Shown: positions 53,575 to 62,942, counted from the first letter of the stretch. The stretch is DNA of 64,000 nucleotides from Chitinophagales bacterium (GCA_016786765.1 JAEUUZ010000023.1:1-64000); one strand, 5' to 3'. Program-made: numbers and translations. The notes: generated from the sequence alone by a model not told the origin.

Positions 53575-55092
53575 TTATTCTCCTTCTGTTTCCGGTCGCA
53601 TTTGCGGGAAGAATAACACCTCTTGTATACTTGCTTGATTGGTCATTAACATGACCAATCGGTCGATGCCAATACCAATACCTGAAGTAGGCGGCATGCC
53701 ATATTCTAAAGCGCGTAAGAAGTCGTGATCAATAAACATCGCCTCGTCATCGCCTCGCTCCATCAACTTTGCTTGTTCTTCAAAACGTGCACGTTGATCG
53801 ATAGGGTCGTTCAACTCGGTATAAGCGTTCGCGATTTCTTTTCCGTTGACCATTAATTCAAAACGCTCTACAAGTCCGGCTTTGCTGCGATGTTTTTTAG
53901 TTAACGGACTTAATTCAACCGGGTAATCAATAATGAATGTTGGTTGCGTGAAGTTGCCTTCGCATTTTGCGCCAAAAATTTCGTCAATCAATTTTCCTTT
54001 ACCCATAGACGCATCGGTTTCGATGTGCAATTTTTTACATACATCTACTAAGCCGGCTTCATCCATTTCGCTCACATCAAAGCCTGTGAATTCTTTGATG
54101 GCATCGTAAATGGGAACACGTTTGAAAGGAGCTTTAAAGTTCAACACTTTATCGCCCATGGTTACCTCTGTTGTTCCATGCAACTCGATGGCAATTTTTT
54201 CTAATAGATTTTCGGTGAAATCCATCATCCAGAAATAATCTTTGTAGGCCACGTAAAACTCTAATACGGTGAATTCAGGGTTGTGCGTTCGGTCCATTCC
54301 TTCGTTACGGAAATTACGACTGAATTCATACACAAAGTCGAAGCCGCCTACAATTAAACGTTTCAAGTATAATTCGTTAGCAATTCGAAGATAAAACGGA
54401 ACATCTAAAGCATTGTGGTGTGTAGCAAACGGACGAGCGGCAGCACCTCCGGGAATGTTTTGCAACACAGGTGTATCTACTTCCATTGCTCCGTGTGCAT
54501 CCAAAAAGTCGCGAATGGTTTTTACCAATTTAGTGCGTTTAATGAAAGTGTTGCGTACATGCGGATTTACCACTAAGTCCACATAACGTTGACGATAGCG
54601 CTGTTCCGGATCGGTGAAGGCATCGTAAATTTCGCCATCTTTTTCTTTTACAATTGGCAGTGGTTTCAACGATTTTGCCAATAATTGCAATGATGAAACG
54701 TGAATCGAAGTTTCTCCGGTCTTTGTTTTAAACACATAGCCTTTCACTCCTACAAAATCGCCAATATCTACAAGGCGTTTGAATACTTCATCGTAAAGTG
54801 TTTTGTCTTCACCCGGGCAAATCGCATCACGGCCAATATATAGTTGGATTCTTCCTCCTGCATCTTGTAATACAGCAAAGGCGGCTTTTCCCATCAAGCG
54901 TACCGACATAATTCTACCTGCTAAGCTTACATCCGGTAAGTTATTTTGCTCAGCATCAAAAGTGTCTAATATGGCTTGCGAATAGTGTGAAACGTGGAAT
55001 AACTCCGGTGGATAGGGGTTCACGCCCAAGGCTTCCAGTTCGGTTAATTTATCTCTTCTAACAATTTCTTGTTCGCTTAAATGCTGACTCAT
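53575..55092 (-). CDS. lysS: Lysyl-tRNA synthetase, class II
   Basis: LysS charges tRNA-Lys. From the ATG at 55092 it has 505 residues, starting [28 protein letters not shown]. The OB-fold anticodon-binding domain ([19 protein letters not shown], about 60-150) precedes the class II core with [40 protein letters not shown]-type motif 2 and [15 protein letters not shown] motif 3. The start 72 bases upstream adds non-conserved residues. It is divergent from the mutase gene and converges on the transglutaminase-like gene. Confidence 0.96.
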   Translation of the reverse strand: MSQHLSEQEIVRRDKLTELEALGVNPYPPELFHVSHYSQAILDTFDAEQNNLPDVSLAGRIMSVRLMGKAAFAVLQDAGGRIQLYIGRDAICPGEDKTLYDEVFKRLVDIGDFVGVKGYVFKTKTGETSIHVSSLQLLAKSLKPLPIVKEKDGEIYDAFTDPEQRYRQRYVDLVVNPHVRNTFIKRTKLVKTIRDFLDAHGAMEVDTPVLQNIPGGAAARPFATHHNALDVPFYLRIANELYLKRLIVGGFDFVYEFSRNFRNEGMDRTHNPEFTVLEFYVAYKDYFWMMDFTENLLEKIAIELHGTTEVTMGDKVLNFKAPFKRVPIYDAIKEFTGFDVSEMDEAGLVDVCKKLHIETDASMGKGKLIDEIFGAKCEGNFTQPTFIIDYPVELSPLTKKHRSKAGLVERFELMVNGKEIANAYTELNDPIDQRARFEEQAKLMERGDDEAMFIDHDFLRALEYGMPPTSGIGIGIDRLVMLMTNQASIQEVLFFPQMRPETEGE

Positions 55093-55227
55093 AATTCTTT
55101 TTTTGGAGCGGTGAATATAAGAAGAACTCGCAGAGAAAACAGCCTCTTTTCGTCTAGAATTCAATTCTTGGAAAATTGTTGCTGCAACAGACCTTGCTTT
55201 TCTTTATTTTGCGCAAAATATGTTGGC

Positions 55228-56787
55228 ATGGCAGGCGAAGAAAAAAAGTTCATCTCTGATTCCGGAATAGAAATAGAAAGGGTATATGTTCCGAAAGATC
55301 GATTAGTAGAAGAGCCCGGTGTTTTTCCTTTTACACGTGGAGTGCATTCCGAAATGTATCGTTCGAAGTTGTGGACGATGCGCCAATATGCAGGTTTCAG
55401 TACTGCAGAAGAAAGTAATAAACGGTATCATTATTTGTTATCGCAAGGGGTGAGTGGTTTAAGTGTTGCTTTCGACTTGCCTACACAAATCGGGTACGAT
55501 TCCGATCATCCGTTAGCTGATGGCGAAGTAGGGAAAGTGGGTGTAGCTATTGATTCGTTGGTAGACATGCAAACACTGTTCAATGGGATTAAGTTGGAAG
55601 AGGTCTCTACGTCAATGACTATTAACTCTACAGGCTATATTTTACTAGCATTCTACATTGCTTTGGCGAAACAACAAGGTGCTGATTTAAAGAAAATTTC
55701 GGGTACTATTCAGAACGATATTTTGAAAGAATATGCAGCTCGCGGAACTTATATTTATCCGCCTCGTCCTTCTATGAAAATCATCACCGATATTTTTGAA
55801 TACTGTAATACTGAAGTGCCGAAATGGAATACGATATCCATTTCCGGGTATCACATTCGTGAGGCGGGATCAACAGCAGCCCAAGAATTGGCATTCACAT
55901 TAGCGAACGGAAAAGTCTATTGTGAAGCAGCAATAGCAAAGGGTTTAGACATTAATCAGTTCGGGCAGCGACTGTCGTTTTTCTTCAATGCACACAATAA
56001 CTTTTTCGAAGAAGTTGCGAAGTTCCGTGCGGCCCGTAGAATGTGGGCCAAAATTACAAAAGACCTCGGTGCAACTGATGCGCGTGCACAAATGTTACGC
56101 TTTCACACACAAACAGGCGGTTCAACACTTACGGCTCAACAACCGCAAAACAATATTGTACGAGTGAGTTTACAGGCAATGGCGGCTGTATTAGGCGGTA
56201 CACAATCGTTACACACCAATGGTTTCGATGAAGCCTTGTCGCTACCAACGGCCGATGCTGCGAAGTTAGCGCTCAGAACACAACAAGTCATTGGTTTTGA
56301 AAGTGGAGTAACGGAAACGGTAGATCCCTTAGCCGGCTCATATTTTGTGGAGCAGATGACAGACCAGCTAGAAGAAAAAGCATGGCAATACATCACTTAT
56401 ATTGATTCGATTGGTGGGGCAGTTTCCGCTGTGGAGAAGGGTTTCATACAAGATGAAATTGCCAAGGCGTCTTACGATTTTCAGAAGAAGATGGAATTGG
56501 GACAAAAAGTTATTGTGGGTGTAAACAAGTTTGTTGAGCCGGAACGAAACGATACTGAAATTTTGCGTATTGATGATTCGATTCGTGCATTGCAAACGGC
56601 TAAACTGGCAAAACTGCGCGCAGAGCGAAACGCAGAAGAAGTGAGCAAAACATTAAACGCATTTAAAGATGCAACTGTTGAAGGAAAGAATATAATGCCT
56701 TTTGTTGTGAATGCAGTGGAAGCCTATTGTACATTGGGCGAGGTAGCCGATGTGTTGCGTGGTATTTATGGAGAATATCAAGGATAA
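55228..56787 (+). CDS. Acyl-CoA mutase large (catalytic) subunit, methylmalonyl-CoA mutase family
   Basis: The 519-residue protein (ATG at 55228) is the TIM-barrel half of a B12-dependent acyl-CoA mutase: [67 protein letters not shown], and [19 protein letters not shown]. The C-terminal cobalamin-binding domain is absent, so it needs a separate small subunit, which is not in this window. Tyr is kept in the RQYAGF motif, as in methylmalonyl-CoA mutases, but the RPWT stretch reads KLWT, so methylmalonyl-CoA or a related acyl-CoA (for example isobutyryl-CoA) is possible. A TTATTTTG promoter-like box lies 17 bases upstream. Confidence 0.88.
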   Translation: MAGEEKKFISDSGIEIERVYVPKDRLVEEPGVFPFTRGVHSEMYRSKLWTMRQYAGFSTAEESNKRYHYLLSQGVSGLSVAFDLPTQIGYDSDHPLADGEVGKVGVAIDSLVDMQTLFNGIKLEEVSTSMTINSTGYILLAFYIALAKQQGADLKKISGTIQNDILKEYAARGTYIYPPRPSMKIITDIFEYCNTEVPKWNTISISGYHIREAGSTAAQELAFTLANGKVYCEAAIAKGLDINQFGQRLSFFFNAHNNFFEEVAKFRAARRMWAKITKDLGATDARAQMLRFHTQTGGSTLTAQQPQNNIVRVSLQAMAAVLGGTQSLHTNGFDEALSLPTADAAKLALRTQQVIGFESGVTETVDPLAGSYFVEQMTDQLEEKAWQYITYIDSIGGAVSAVEKGFIQDEIAKASYDFQKKMELGQKVIVGVNKFVEPERNDTEILRIDDSIRALQTAKLAKLRAERNAEEVSKTLNAFKDATVEGKNIMPFVVNAVEAYCTLGEVADVLRGIYGEYQG

Positions 56788-56805
56788 AAGCAGTAAATAA
56801 ATAAA

Positions 56806-58524
56806 ATGAATTGGATTACACTATTGTTGTTTACGGTTTTTGCAAATCAGCCACAACCTTTTCTTGATGAGCCTTTGCCTGTTTTTCCGAAGAACGAATT
56901 TCGTTCTCCTCTCGATATTCCTATTGCTTTATCGGGTAATTTTGGGGAGACGCGAAAGAATCATTTTCACATGGGTCTTGATATGAAAACCAATGAAAGA
57001 GAGGGTTTGAATGTGTATGCCATTGGCGATGGATACATTTCGCGCATTGGTGTTTCTCCATTTGGCTATGGAAATGCAGTGTATGTCACGCATCCCAATG
57101 GATATACTTCCGTGTATGGACACTTGCAGCAATTCAATAATCGATTAGCACAAGAGGTTCGCAAAGAACAGTATTCGAAAAAGAGTTTTGCAGTAGATAT
57201 CACTTTCCCCCAAAATAAATTGCTTGTAAAAAAGGGAGAAGTAATTGCATTCAGTGGTAATACCGGTGGGAGTGGTGGACCGCATTTGCATTTTGAAATT
57301 CGCGATGCTCAAGAACGAACGATTAATCCTTATCATTTCGGTTTTATAGTAAAAGATGATGTTGCTCCTGTGGTAAATGCCGTTGAGTTTTTTTCGCAGG
57401 ATGCAGATTTTTTGGATAGAGAAAAGAAGCGAATCGGATTGAAAAAAGTAGGCGATGCCTTTGTTTCGTCCGACAGTATTTTAAGAATCAATGCGGATGC
57501 GTTTGGTATTGCGGTTAACAGCTTCGATCGGATGACCAATTCTACGAATTCTTTTGGGGTTTATTCCATCACCCTCTCCGATAATGGAAAGGATGTCTTC
57601 ACGTTTAAAAATGATCGTCATTCTTTCGATGAAAAGCGCATGATTATTGCCCATTTAGATTACCCTGTATTTTTGAACGAAGCATTCCGTGCTTTTCATA
57701 AATGCTTTGTGGAGCCGGGTAATAAATTGAGTGCATACAGTGCAGTGCAGAATAATGGTAAAATCAATTTATTGGATGGGCAAGTTCATCAACTTACAGT
57801 TTCCATTGCCGATTTTTCGAACAATAAATCACTCATTCGTTTGAACGTTGTAAGAGATACCGCATCCGGCTTTTTCAAATCGAACAGCTCCCCCTTTACT
57901 ATTCTGCTGAAGAATAATTTTCTGAACGTTTACAATACCGATAGTCTTAAATTAAGTATTCCCGGAGATTGTATTATTAACACCACTAAATTGAAGGTGG
58001 AAAAAACGGATGCCAAAACGAGTGGGATTTTTTCAGCAGTTTTTACCATTAATCAAAGTTTGGAGCATTTATTAGGTGCATTTACAATTAAGATTAAGGC
58101 AGTACTGCCAACCTTTTTGCAAAACAAAGCGGTGCTGTTATGGCGAGATGAAAAGGGGAAAACAGTCTCCAAAAATGGAGCCTTTGAAAGTGGCTTTGTA
58201 AATGGAAATGTGCGTGAGTTTGGAATCTATTATGTAGGGATAGATACTGTGCCACCGGTGATTCGTCCGGTTTCATTCAGCACTGTTAAGCCGGTTCACA
58301 CAAGTAAAAAATGGATTTTTTCAATGTCGGATGCACTCAGTGGAATTAAAAAATACGATGTGTATATTGACGGAGAATGGACATTAGCAGCCTACGATGC
58401 AAAATATGCTTCGTTAGCTGTGATTAATGAAAATAAGTGGACATTGGGTGAACATCAGATCCGAATTGTTGTTACTGATGAGCGCGACAATGAAAAAGTG
58501 TATGCGTCAAAATTCATTTACTAA
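56806..58524 (+). CDS. M23 family peptidase (LytM-type) with long C-terminal beta region
   Basis: After a short signal-like N terminus, the LytM metallopeptidase domain covers about residues 30-180: NHFHMGLDMKT (zinc ligands His and Asp near 53-57) and GGPHLHFEIRD (HxH near 159-161), with GYGNAVYVTHPNGYTSVYGHL between. These enzymes cut peptidoglycan peptide bridges or act as regulators. Residues 185-572 are beta-rich, with several Ig-like units, and end with an Ig-type SDALSGIKKYDVYIDGEW segment. It follows the mutase gene by 18 bases and precedes bcp by 11, so the three may be one transcript. Confidence 0.9.
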   Translation: MNWITLLLFTVFANQPQPFLDEPLPVFPKNEFRSPLDIPIALSGNFGETRKNHFHMGLDMKTNEREGLNVYAIGDGYISRIGVSPFGYGNAVYVTHPNGYTSVYGHLQQFNNRLAQEVRKEQYSKKSFAVDITFPQNKLLVKKGEVIAFSGNTGGSGGPHLHFEIRDAQERTINPYHFGFIVKDDVAPVVNAVEFFSQDADFLDREKKRIGLKKVGDAFVSSDSILRINADAFGIAVNSFDRMTNSTNSFGVYSITLSDNGKDVFTFKNDRHSFDEKRMIIAHLDYPVFLNEAFRAFHKCFVEPGNKLSAYSAVQNNGKINLLDGQVHQLTVSIADFSNNKSLIRLNVVRDTASGFFKSNSSPFTILLKNNFLNVYNTDSLKLSIPGDCIINTTKLKVEKTDAKTSGIFSAVFTINQSLEHLLGAFTIKIKAVLPTFLQNKAVLLWRDEKGKTVSKNGAFESGFVNGNVREFGIYYVGIDTVPPVIRPVSFSTVKPVHTSKKWIFSMSDALSGIKKYDVYIDGEWTLAAYDAKYASLAVINENKWTLGEHQIRIVVTDERDNEKVYASKFIY

Positions 58525-58535
58525 ACAGCACAATT

Positions 58536-58985
58536 ATGAAACTTAAAGTTGGCGACAAAGCTCCGGCTATAAATGCAAAAGACCAGCATGGTAATGAAAT
58601 CACACTAACGCAATTCAAAGGGAAAAAGGTGGTGCTTTATTTTTATCCCAAAGACAGCACACCCGGTTGCACGAAGGAAGCTTGTAATTTCCGCGACAAT
58701 TATAGCGCATTGCTGAAAAAAGGATATCAGGTGATTGGTGTGAGCACCGATAGTGAAAAATCGCATTTGAAGTTCATAGAAAAATATGAGTTGCCTTTTC
58801 CGCTAATTGCAGATACAGACCAAAAGGTGGTTAATGATTATGGAGTTTGGGGGCTCAAAAAGTTTATGGGACGCGAGTATATGGGGATTAACCGAACTAC
58901 TTTTGTAATTGATGAAAAAGGTAAAATCGAGAAAGTAATCGAAAAGGTTGATACGGAAAATAGTACGCAACAACTATTCGACTAA
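58536..58985 (+). CDS. bcp: Thioredoxin-dependent peroxiredoxin, Bcp type
   Basis: This 149-residue peroxiredoxin reduces hydroperoxides with thioredoxin. The active site is YPKDSTPGCTKEACNFRDNY, with peroxidatic Cys45 and a second Cys50 five residues later, the usual atypical 2-Cys Bcp arrangement. GVSTDSEKSHLKF and the NRTTFVIDEKGKI segment are as expected. Its last 12 bases overlap the convergent membrane-protein gene. Confidence 0.95.
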   Translation: MKLKVGDKAPAINAKDQHGNEITLTQFKGKKVVLYFYPKDSTPGCTKEACNFRDNYSALLKKGYQVIGVSTDSEKSHLKFIEKYELPFPLIADTDQKVVNDYGVWGLKKFMGREYMGINRTTFVIDEKGKIEKVIEKVDTENSTQQLFD

Positions 58986-59864
58986 ATTTTCCGAATTTCC
59001 CGTCATCTGCTTTTTATTGATTAGTGTTTGCTCGTAAACATAATAGGTAATGAAGACAACTAGAATCAACACAATTATGGTGTTTTCAAACCAGTATTGA
59101 GTGGGGTGAATCCATATCTCTTCTAATAAATTCCATCTACCGATTACTTCAATAAAATTCCAAAAAATGACTACAGTTGGTATAGCATAACGAATTGCGT
59201 AATCAAATTTGCTGATTTTGATAAGTTTTAAATACAAATAAATTGACCAAAATAACGAGCCAAATGCCACTATAAATGTGGCAGGATGCTTATCTCCCGC
59301 TATTTCTTTGTCGTAAACCAAGAGGAGCACAATATAGAATGTCCACAAAACCATTATCGTTTCTACAAAAGTGACTATGGCTAGTGGACGATGGTTATGT
59401 GCAGTAGATGTGAGCAGTTTTTTAAACCCAGCAAGTTTTTGGAACCAATTGAAAAAAGAGCATTTATTTTGTGTAAATAAGAAAAGTAGCAAAAAGGCAA
59501 TCAGCAGTCCAACAGAAGATAACATTACTAAGTATTCCGGCTTTGTAGTCACTTCTCCATTTTCAATAAGCGGTGCCACATTTTGTTTTTCTGCTATCCA
59601 AACGAAAGAAAATTCTATCCAACCGGTCCAAATTAATATACCCGATAACAAGCCAAGTAGCGTGGCTGTCCCTTTTTTCTCAGTGATCTGAAATCCCCAG
59701 ATCAGCAGTATTAGTCCTAGAAAACCAATACCTGCTGCTCCTACTAGCTTATTGTGCACTAACATTTTCTCGTTAAAAACCATGAGTGCATGACCTACAG
59801 GCATCAAGAGCAATACCAGCAGAAACGAAAATGTGCCAATTAAAAAGGTTGATCTTTTTTTCAT
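58974..59864 (-). CDS. Eight-helix membrane protein of unknown function, operator-controlled
   Basis: The 296-residue product has about eight hydrophobic segments with short loops and no soluble domain. I do not recognise the family. Conserved-looking polar residues inside or near the helices are His25 (PVGHALMVF), HNHRP around residue 155 and several Glu and Trp residues (WTGWIEFSFVWIAE, WNFIEVIGRWN), a pattern seen in membrane haem or quinone proteins, but this is only suggestive. Its start lies 8 bases from one of two palindromic operators that surround a -7 promoter element. It is divergent from the cytochrome-like genes. Confidence 0.75.
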   Translation of the reverse strand: MKKRSTFLIGTFSFLLVLLLMPVGHALMVFNEKMLVHNKLVGAAGIGFLGLILLIWGFQITEKKGTATLLGLLSGILIWTGWIEFSFVWIAEKQNVAPLIENGEVTTKPEYLVMLSSVGLLIAFLLLFLFTQNKCSFFNWFQKLAGFKKLLTSTAHNHRPLAIVTFVETIMVLWTFYIVLLLVYDKEIAGDKHPATFIVAFGSLFWSIYLYLKLIKISKFDYAIRYAIPTVVIFWNFIEVIGRWNLLEEIWIHPTQYWFENTIIVLILVVFITYYVYEQTLINKKQMTGNSENLVE

Positions 59865-59872
59865 TTTTTTTA

Positions 59873-59889
59873 TTTAGAATAATTCTAAA
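59873..59889. promoter_or_regulatory. Perfect 17-bp operator palindrome (site 1)
   Basis: TTTAGAAT-A-ATTCTAAA is a perfect 8-1-8 inverted repeat. It sits between the -7 element and the start codon of the membrane protein gene, overlapping the expected transcription start. The TTTAGA/TCTAAA half sites resemble those of metal-responsive regulators (DtxR or Fur family), by inference only. Confidence 0.7.
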
Positions 59890-59897
59890 CAAAAATA
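59890..59897 (-). promoter_or_regulatory. -7 promoter element TATTTTTG between two operators
   Basis: On the minus strand this is a perfect TAnnTTTG, placed exactly in the gap between the two palindromes. A repressor bound at either would block it. No TTG is found at 19 bases upstream, where the second palindrome lies. Confidence 0.5.
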
Positions 59898-59900
59898 GTA

Positions 59901-59917
59901 TTTAGAATGAATCTAAA
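59901..59917. promoter_or_regulatory. Second operator palindrome (site 2)
   Basis: TTTAGAAT-G-AATCTAAA repeats site 1 with one changed pair; including flanks it is ATTTAGA-N5-TCTAAAT. Its centre is 28 bases from that of site 1. The pair suggests cooperative dimer binding. Confidence 0.65.
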
Positions 59918-60010
59918 TAGGCTTAGTGGAACATTTTAATGAAAAAGTCGTTTAACGCAATAAAGTGGTCTGTTTTTTATACATTCGATGAAATAAATAT
60001 TGAAAAAAAC

Positions 60011-60880
60011 ATGAAAAAAACGTTTACTCTTTTAGCCTTCTCTCTTTCCGTTGTCTCTATCGTAAAGTTTTCCAATCTAACAGCAGAACCTGCGAAAACA
60101 CCTAATGGCGGTTATTCCGGGGCACCGGCTTCCAATCGAACATGCCAAACCAGTGGTTGTCATCCAGGAACCAGCACAACAGACGATACTCAATTTATTT
60201 TGCAAATGGACACACTACAATCAGGACTTTCTAGCGGTGTAGTTACTTCTTCAACAAAATATATTCCGGGGAAAACGTATTTTATGTCTTTGCAACTCAC
60301 CGGATCAGCTAATCGATATGGGTTTTCGTTATCTTCGCTTAACGGATCCAATGCTCAATCCGGCTCATTTACTGCTACAAATGCAACTACTACAGCAATT
60401 GTAACAGGAGCATCAGGAACTACATGTATGAGTCATAAAAATGCCAATACTACAAAATCTTGGATTTGGCAGTGGACAGCTCCAACCAATGGCGAAGATG
60501 TTGCTTTCTATTATGTTGGAATGTTAGCCAATGGAAACAATAATGAATCCGGAGATGTTGTTTATAAAAGTAGTATATTCATCAATGCTGCTGTAACTCC
60601 AAATGCGATCGGAAATATTTCTTCTATTGCTAATTTAGGATTATACCCAACGCAAACGGTAGCTGAATTTGCTATGAATATCGAATTGAAAGAGGCTTTG
60701 AAAACTACAATACAAGTAATGGATATGAAAGGAAGTGTAGTTAAAACACTTTTTGAAGGAACGTTAAATGAAGGTGCCAACAATGTGCGTTATGATATTG
60801 CCGATTTACAAAAAGGCAACTATATCGTAAATGTAAACACTGAAAAAGGAGCAGTAAGCAAGCATTTAATCAAACTTTAA
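60011..60880 (+). CDS. T9SS-sorted Reeler-like protein with CX4CH haem-type motif
   Basis: The ATG at 60011 gives a signal-like N terminus; the earlier ATG at 59939 adds an implausible extension. Near residue 45 is RTCQTSGCHPG, a C-x4-C-H motif (Cys45, Cys50, His51), a known variant of the c-type haem site. The domain that follows (about 60-195: KYIPGKTYFMSLQL, TTCMSHKNANTTKSWIWQW, GDVVYKS) resembles Reeler/choice-of-anchor V domains, whose Bacteroidota members usually have CxxCH here. The last 80 residues are a type A T9SS sorting domain (LGLYPTQTVAEF, VSKHLIKL). I infer a surface cytochrome-like protein; haem attachment is not proven. Confidence 0.82.
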   Translation: MKKTFTLLAFSLSVVSIVKFSNLTAEPAKTPNGGYSGAPASNRTCQTSGCHPGTSTTDDTQFILQMDTLQSGLSSGVVTSSTKYIPGKTYFMSLQLTGSANRYGFSLSSLNGSNAQSGSFTATNATTTAIVTGASGTTCMSHKNANTTKSWIWQWTAPTNGEDVAFYYVGMLANGNNNESGDVVYKSSIFINAAVTPNAIGNISSIANLGLYPTQTVAEFAMNIELKEALKTTIQVMDMKGSVVKTLFEGTLNEGANNVRYDIADLQKGNYIVNVNTEKGAVSKHLIKL

Positions 60881-60894
60881 TTTTCTAAAACGTT

Positions 60895-60926
60895 AAAGTC
60901 CGGGCGAATTCGTCCGGACTTTTTAT
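60895..60926 (+). terminator. Terminator after the Reeler-like gene
   Basis: AAAGTCCGG pairs with CCGGACTTT around a short loop, followed by T-rich sequence. It separates this gene from the next small cytochrome-like gene. Confidence 0.8.
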
Positions 60927-60935
60927 TTTCACAAC

Positions 60936-61286
60936 ATGAGAAAAACAACACTAACACTATTAACACTTATTTCATTTGGCGTTTTATTGATAAAATGTTC
61001 GAAAGATAAAGCTCCCAATAACACTTGTACTCCATCAAGTATAACATACACCACAACGGTTAAACCTATTATGGACGATAATTGTGCAACATCAGGTTGC
61101 CACGATGCATCAACGAAGCAAAGCGGTTACGACTTCTCATCTTATGCTGCCACTAAAGCAGGAATCACCAAAGGGTTGTGTTGTATTAAGGAAGATGGTT
61201 GTGTGTTAATGCCACCTTCCGGAAAGTTGGCAGACTCTTTGATTACTGTAATTAGTGATTGGTCGGCAGGGGGCCAATGCGAATAA
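60936..61286 (+). CDS. Small cytochrome c-like lipoprotein with CX4CH motif
   Basis: The 116-residue product has a lipoprotein signal (LLIKC, Cys21). The mature domain starts ITYTTTVKPIMDDNCATSGCHDAS, with Cys50, Cys55 and His56, then VLMPPSGKL with Met92 as the probable sixth haem ligand. The pattern (entry helix, C-H motif, MPPxGKL) is that of the planctomycete/Bacteroidota cytochrome c domain, here with four residues between the Cys. Extra Cys pairs (GLCCIKEDGC) are unusual. The gene is followed after 23 bases by the YceI gene, probably in one transcript. Confidence 0.83.
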   Translation: MRKTTLTLLTLISFGVLLIKCSKDKAPNNTCTPSSITYTTTVKPIMDDNCATSGCHDASTKQSGYDFSSYAATKAGITKGLCCIKEDGCVLMPPSGKLADSLITVISDWSAGGQCE

Positions 61287-61309
61287 TTTAAAACTTAAAA
61301 TTCAAAGTT

Positions 61310-61858
61310 ATGCGAAGTCTGTTGTTCATCATCTTATCAATTGTTACTTTCCATTCACAGGCGCAACAATATGTTTGCAAAACCGGGAAAGCACACTTTT
61401 TTTCCAAAACGGCTATGGAGGATATTGAGGCTACTTCAAATCAAACGGTTTGTGCCTTAAATACCGAAAATCAAAAAGTAGTAGCAAAGCTTACCATTAC
61501 TACCTTTAAATTCCACGATAAGCTGATGGAGGAGCACTTCAACGAAAATTATATGGAGTCAGATAAAATTCCATATTCTACATTGGATGCAGTTATTAAA
61601 GAAAAAATCGACTTCACAAAAGATGGAGTTTATGATGTAACTTTAGTTGGAACATTGGATTTGCATGGTGTTAAGATGCCCCGTGAGGTAAAGGGCAAAC
61701 TTACCGTGAAAGGAGGAGCCCCGGTGTCTGCAACTGCAGATTTTATGGTAAAATTGGCTGACCACAAAATCAAAATTCCAAGTGTTGTAGGCGTAAATAT
61801 TGCCGAAGAGATCAAGGTAGATGTGGCATTTATCTTTGTGAAATACGAGAAAAAATAA
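61310..61858 (+). CDS. YceI-like exported protein
   Basis: The 182-residue protein has a signal peptide (residues 1-18) and a single YceI-type lipocalin-like beta-barrel: FFSKTAMEDIEATSNQ at the start, FKFHDKLMEEHFNENYME and YDVTLVGTLDLHGVKMPREV. Family members bind isoprenoid quinones or other amphiphiles in the periplasm. In this locus a quinone or lipid carrier beside cytochromes is consistent with electron transfer. It is followed by an 11-bp perfect terminator stem. Confidence 0.87.
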   Translation: MRSLLFIILSIVTFHSQAQQYVCKTGKAHFFSKTAMEDIEATSNQTVCALNTENQKVVAKLTITTFKFHDKLMEEHFNENYMESDKIPYSTLDAVIKEKIDFTKDGVYDVTLVGTLDLHGVKMPREVKGKLTVKGGAPVSATADFMVKLADHKIKIPSVVGVNIAEEIKVDVAFIFVKYEKK

Positions 61859-61907
61859 GTGTGAACTGTTATCGATTATGAAACATTCAATTCAACAATA
61901 ATAATGC

Positions 61908-61940
61908 AAATCCATATCCACAGATATGGATTTGTTTTTT
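61908..61940 (+). terminator. Terminator after the YceI gene
   Basis: AAATCCATATC and GATATGGATTT form a perfect 11-bp stem with a CACA loop, followed by GTTTTTT. Confidence 0.88.
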
Positions 61941-61961
61941 AAAAATTCAAAACAAAAACTG

Positions 61962-62942
61962 ATGAAAAAAAATCTACTCTTTTTAATGATGCTTTTAGGG
62001 CAATTTTCTTTTGCACAAAACGATATTGTTGATGATATTCTAAATGAACAAAAACCGAAGCGCGAATATGTAGCCTATACATTCAAGAGTACACGTATCA
62101 TTAATGGACACTCCATAGAAATGGTAAAGAAGAATGCCATTGATGTTCGTATTTCTCATCGTTTTGGGGATATTGCAGTTAAAGGAGTAAGTGGGCATAC
62201 TTTAGGTGGTATAGATAATGCATCAGATATTTTAATCTCAGTAGAGTACGGTATTTTAGACGACCTATCCATTGGCGTTGGAAGAACAAAAGGAGGGACT
62301 GCAAATGTTGGTTTAAAAGAGCTATACAATGGCTATATTAAATATCGCGCATTGAAACAAACAACCGATTTTAAATATCCAATGTCAATTACATTTATTG
62401 CAAATGCCGTGATTTCTTCTCAAAAATTCGACCCGTTTGTTGCGAATCAATTGCTAAAGAATGAACCTATTGCCCACAGGGCTTCATATATGTTACAAGG
62501 GTTATTTGCGTGTAAAGCCACACCATGGTTGTCATTACAACTTTCTCCAACATTTATATGGCGAAACTATGTGCCATATAACGATGTGAACGGGATGTTC
62601 TTTTTAGGGTTTTCGGGGCGGGCAAAAGTAGCCAAACGCACCGCCATCATTTTCGAGTATTTCACTGCATTAGGTGCTATGGGAAATCGCCAATACGGTG
62701 GTTTTGTTCGTGGGAAGAAAGGCCTAGACTATTATCCAAATCTTCATGTTGGTGTTGAGTTTGAAACTGGAGGACACGTTTTTGCCATAAACTTAACGAA
62801 CTCGGAAGGTTTGATTGAAAACGATTTTCTTCCATATAATACAAAAACATGGAGTGCAGGTCAAATTCGTTTAGGATTTACCATATCTCGTATTTTCCAA
62901 CTAGGTAAAGGAGGAACATTTAGTAAGAAGGCTAAAAAGTAA
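61962..62942 (+). CDS. DUF5777-like beta-barrel outer membrane protein
   Basis: From the ATG at 61962 a signal peptide ends GQFSFAQ. The 326-residue mature protein is a repeated beta-strand pattern, with aromatic ends, as in an outer membrane barrel: TFKSTRIINGHSIEMV, DVRISHRFGDIAVKG and an ending that includes IRLGFTISRIFQLG. The first part corresponds to what is annotated as DUF5777 in Bacteroidota, often found beside YceI and cytochrome genes. It is the last gene of this run, with a terminator behind it. Function is unknown; a substrate or electron conduit in the outer membrane is possible. Confidence 0.83.
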   Translation: MKKNLLFLMMLLGQFSFAQNDIVDDILNEQKPKREYVAYTFKSTRIINGHSIEMVKKNAIDVRISHRFGDIAVKGVSGHTLGGIDNASDILISVEYGILDDLSIGVGRTKGGTANVGLKELYNGYIKYRALKQTTDFKYPMSITFIANAVISSQKFDPFVANQLLKNEPIAHRASYMLQGLFACKATPWLSLQLSPTFIWRNYVPYNDVNGMFFLGFSGRAKVAKRTAIIFEYFTALGAMGNRQYGGFVRGKKGLDYYPNLHVGVEFETGGHVFAINLTNSEGLIENDFLPYNTKTWSAGQIRLGFTISRIFQLGKGGTFSKKAKK

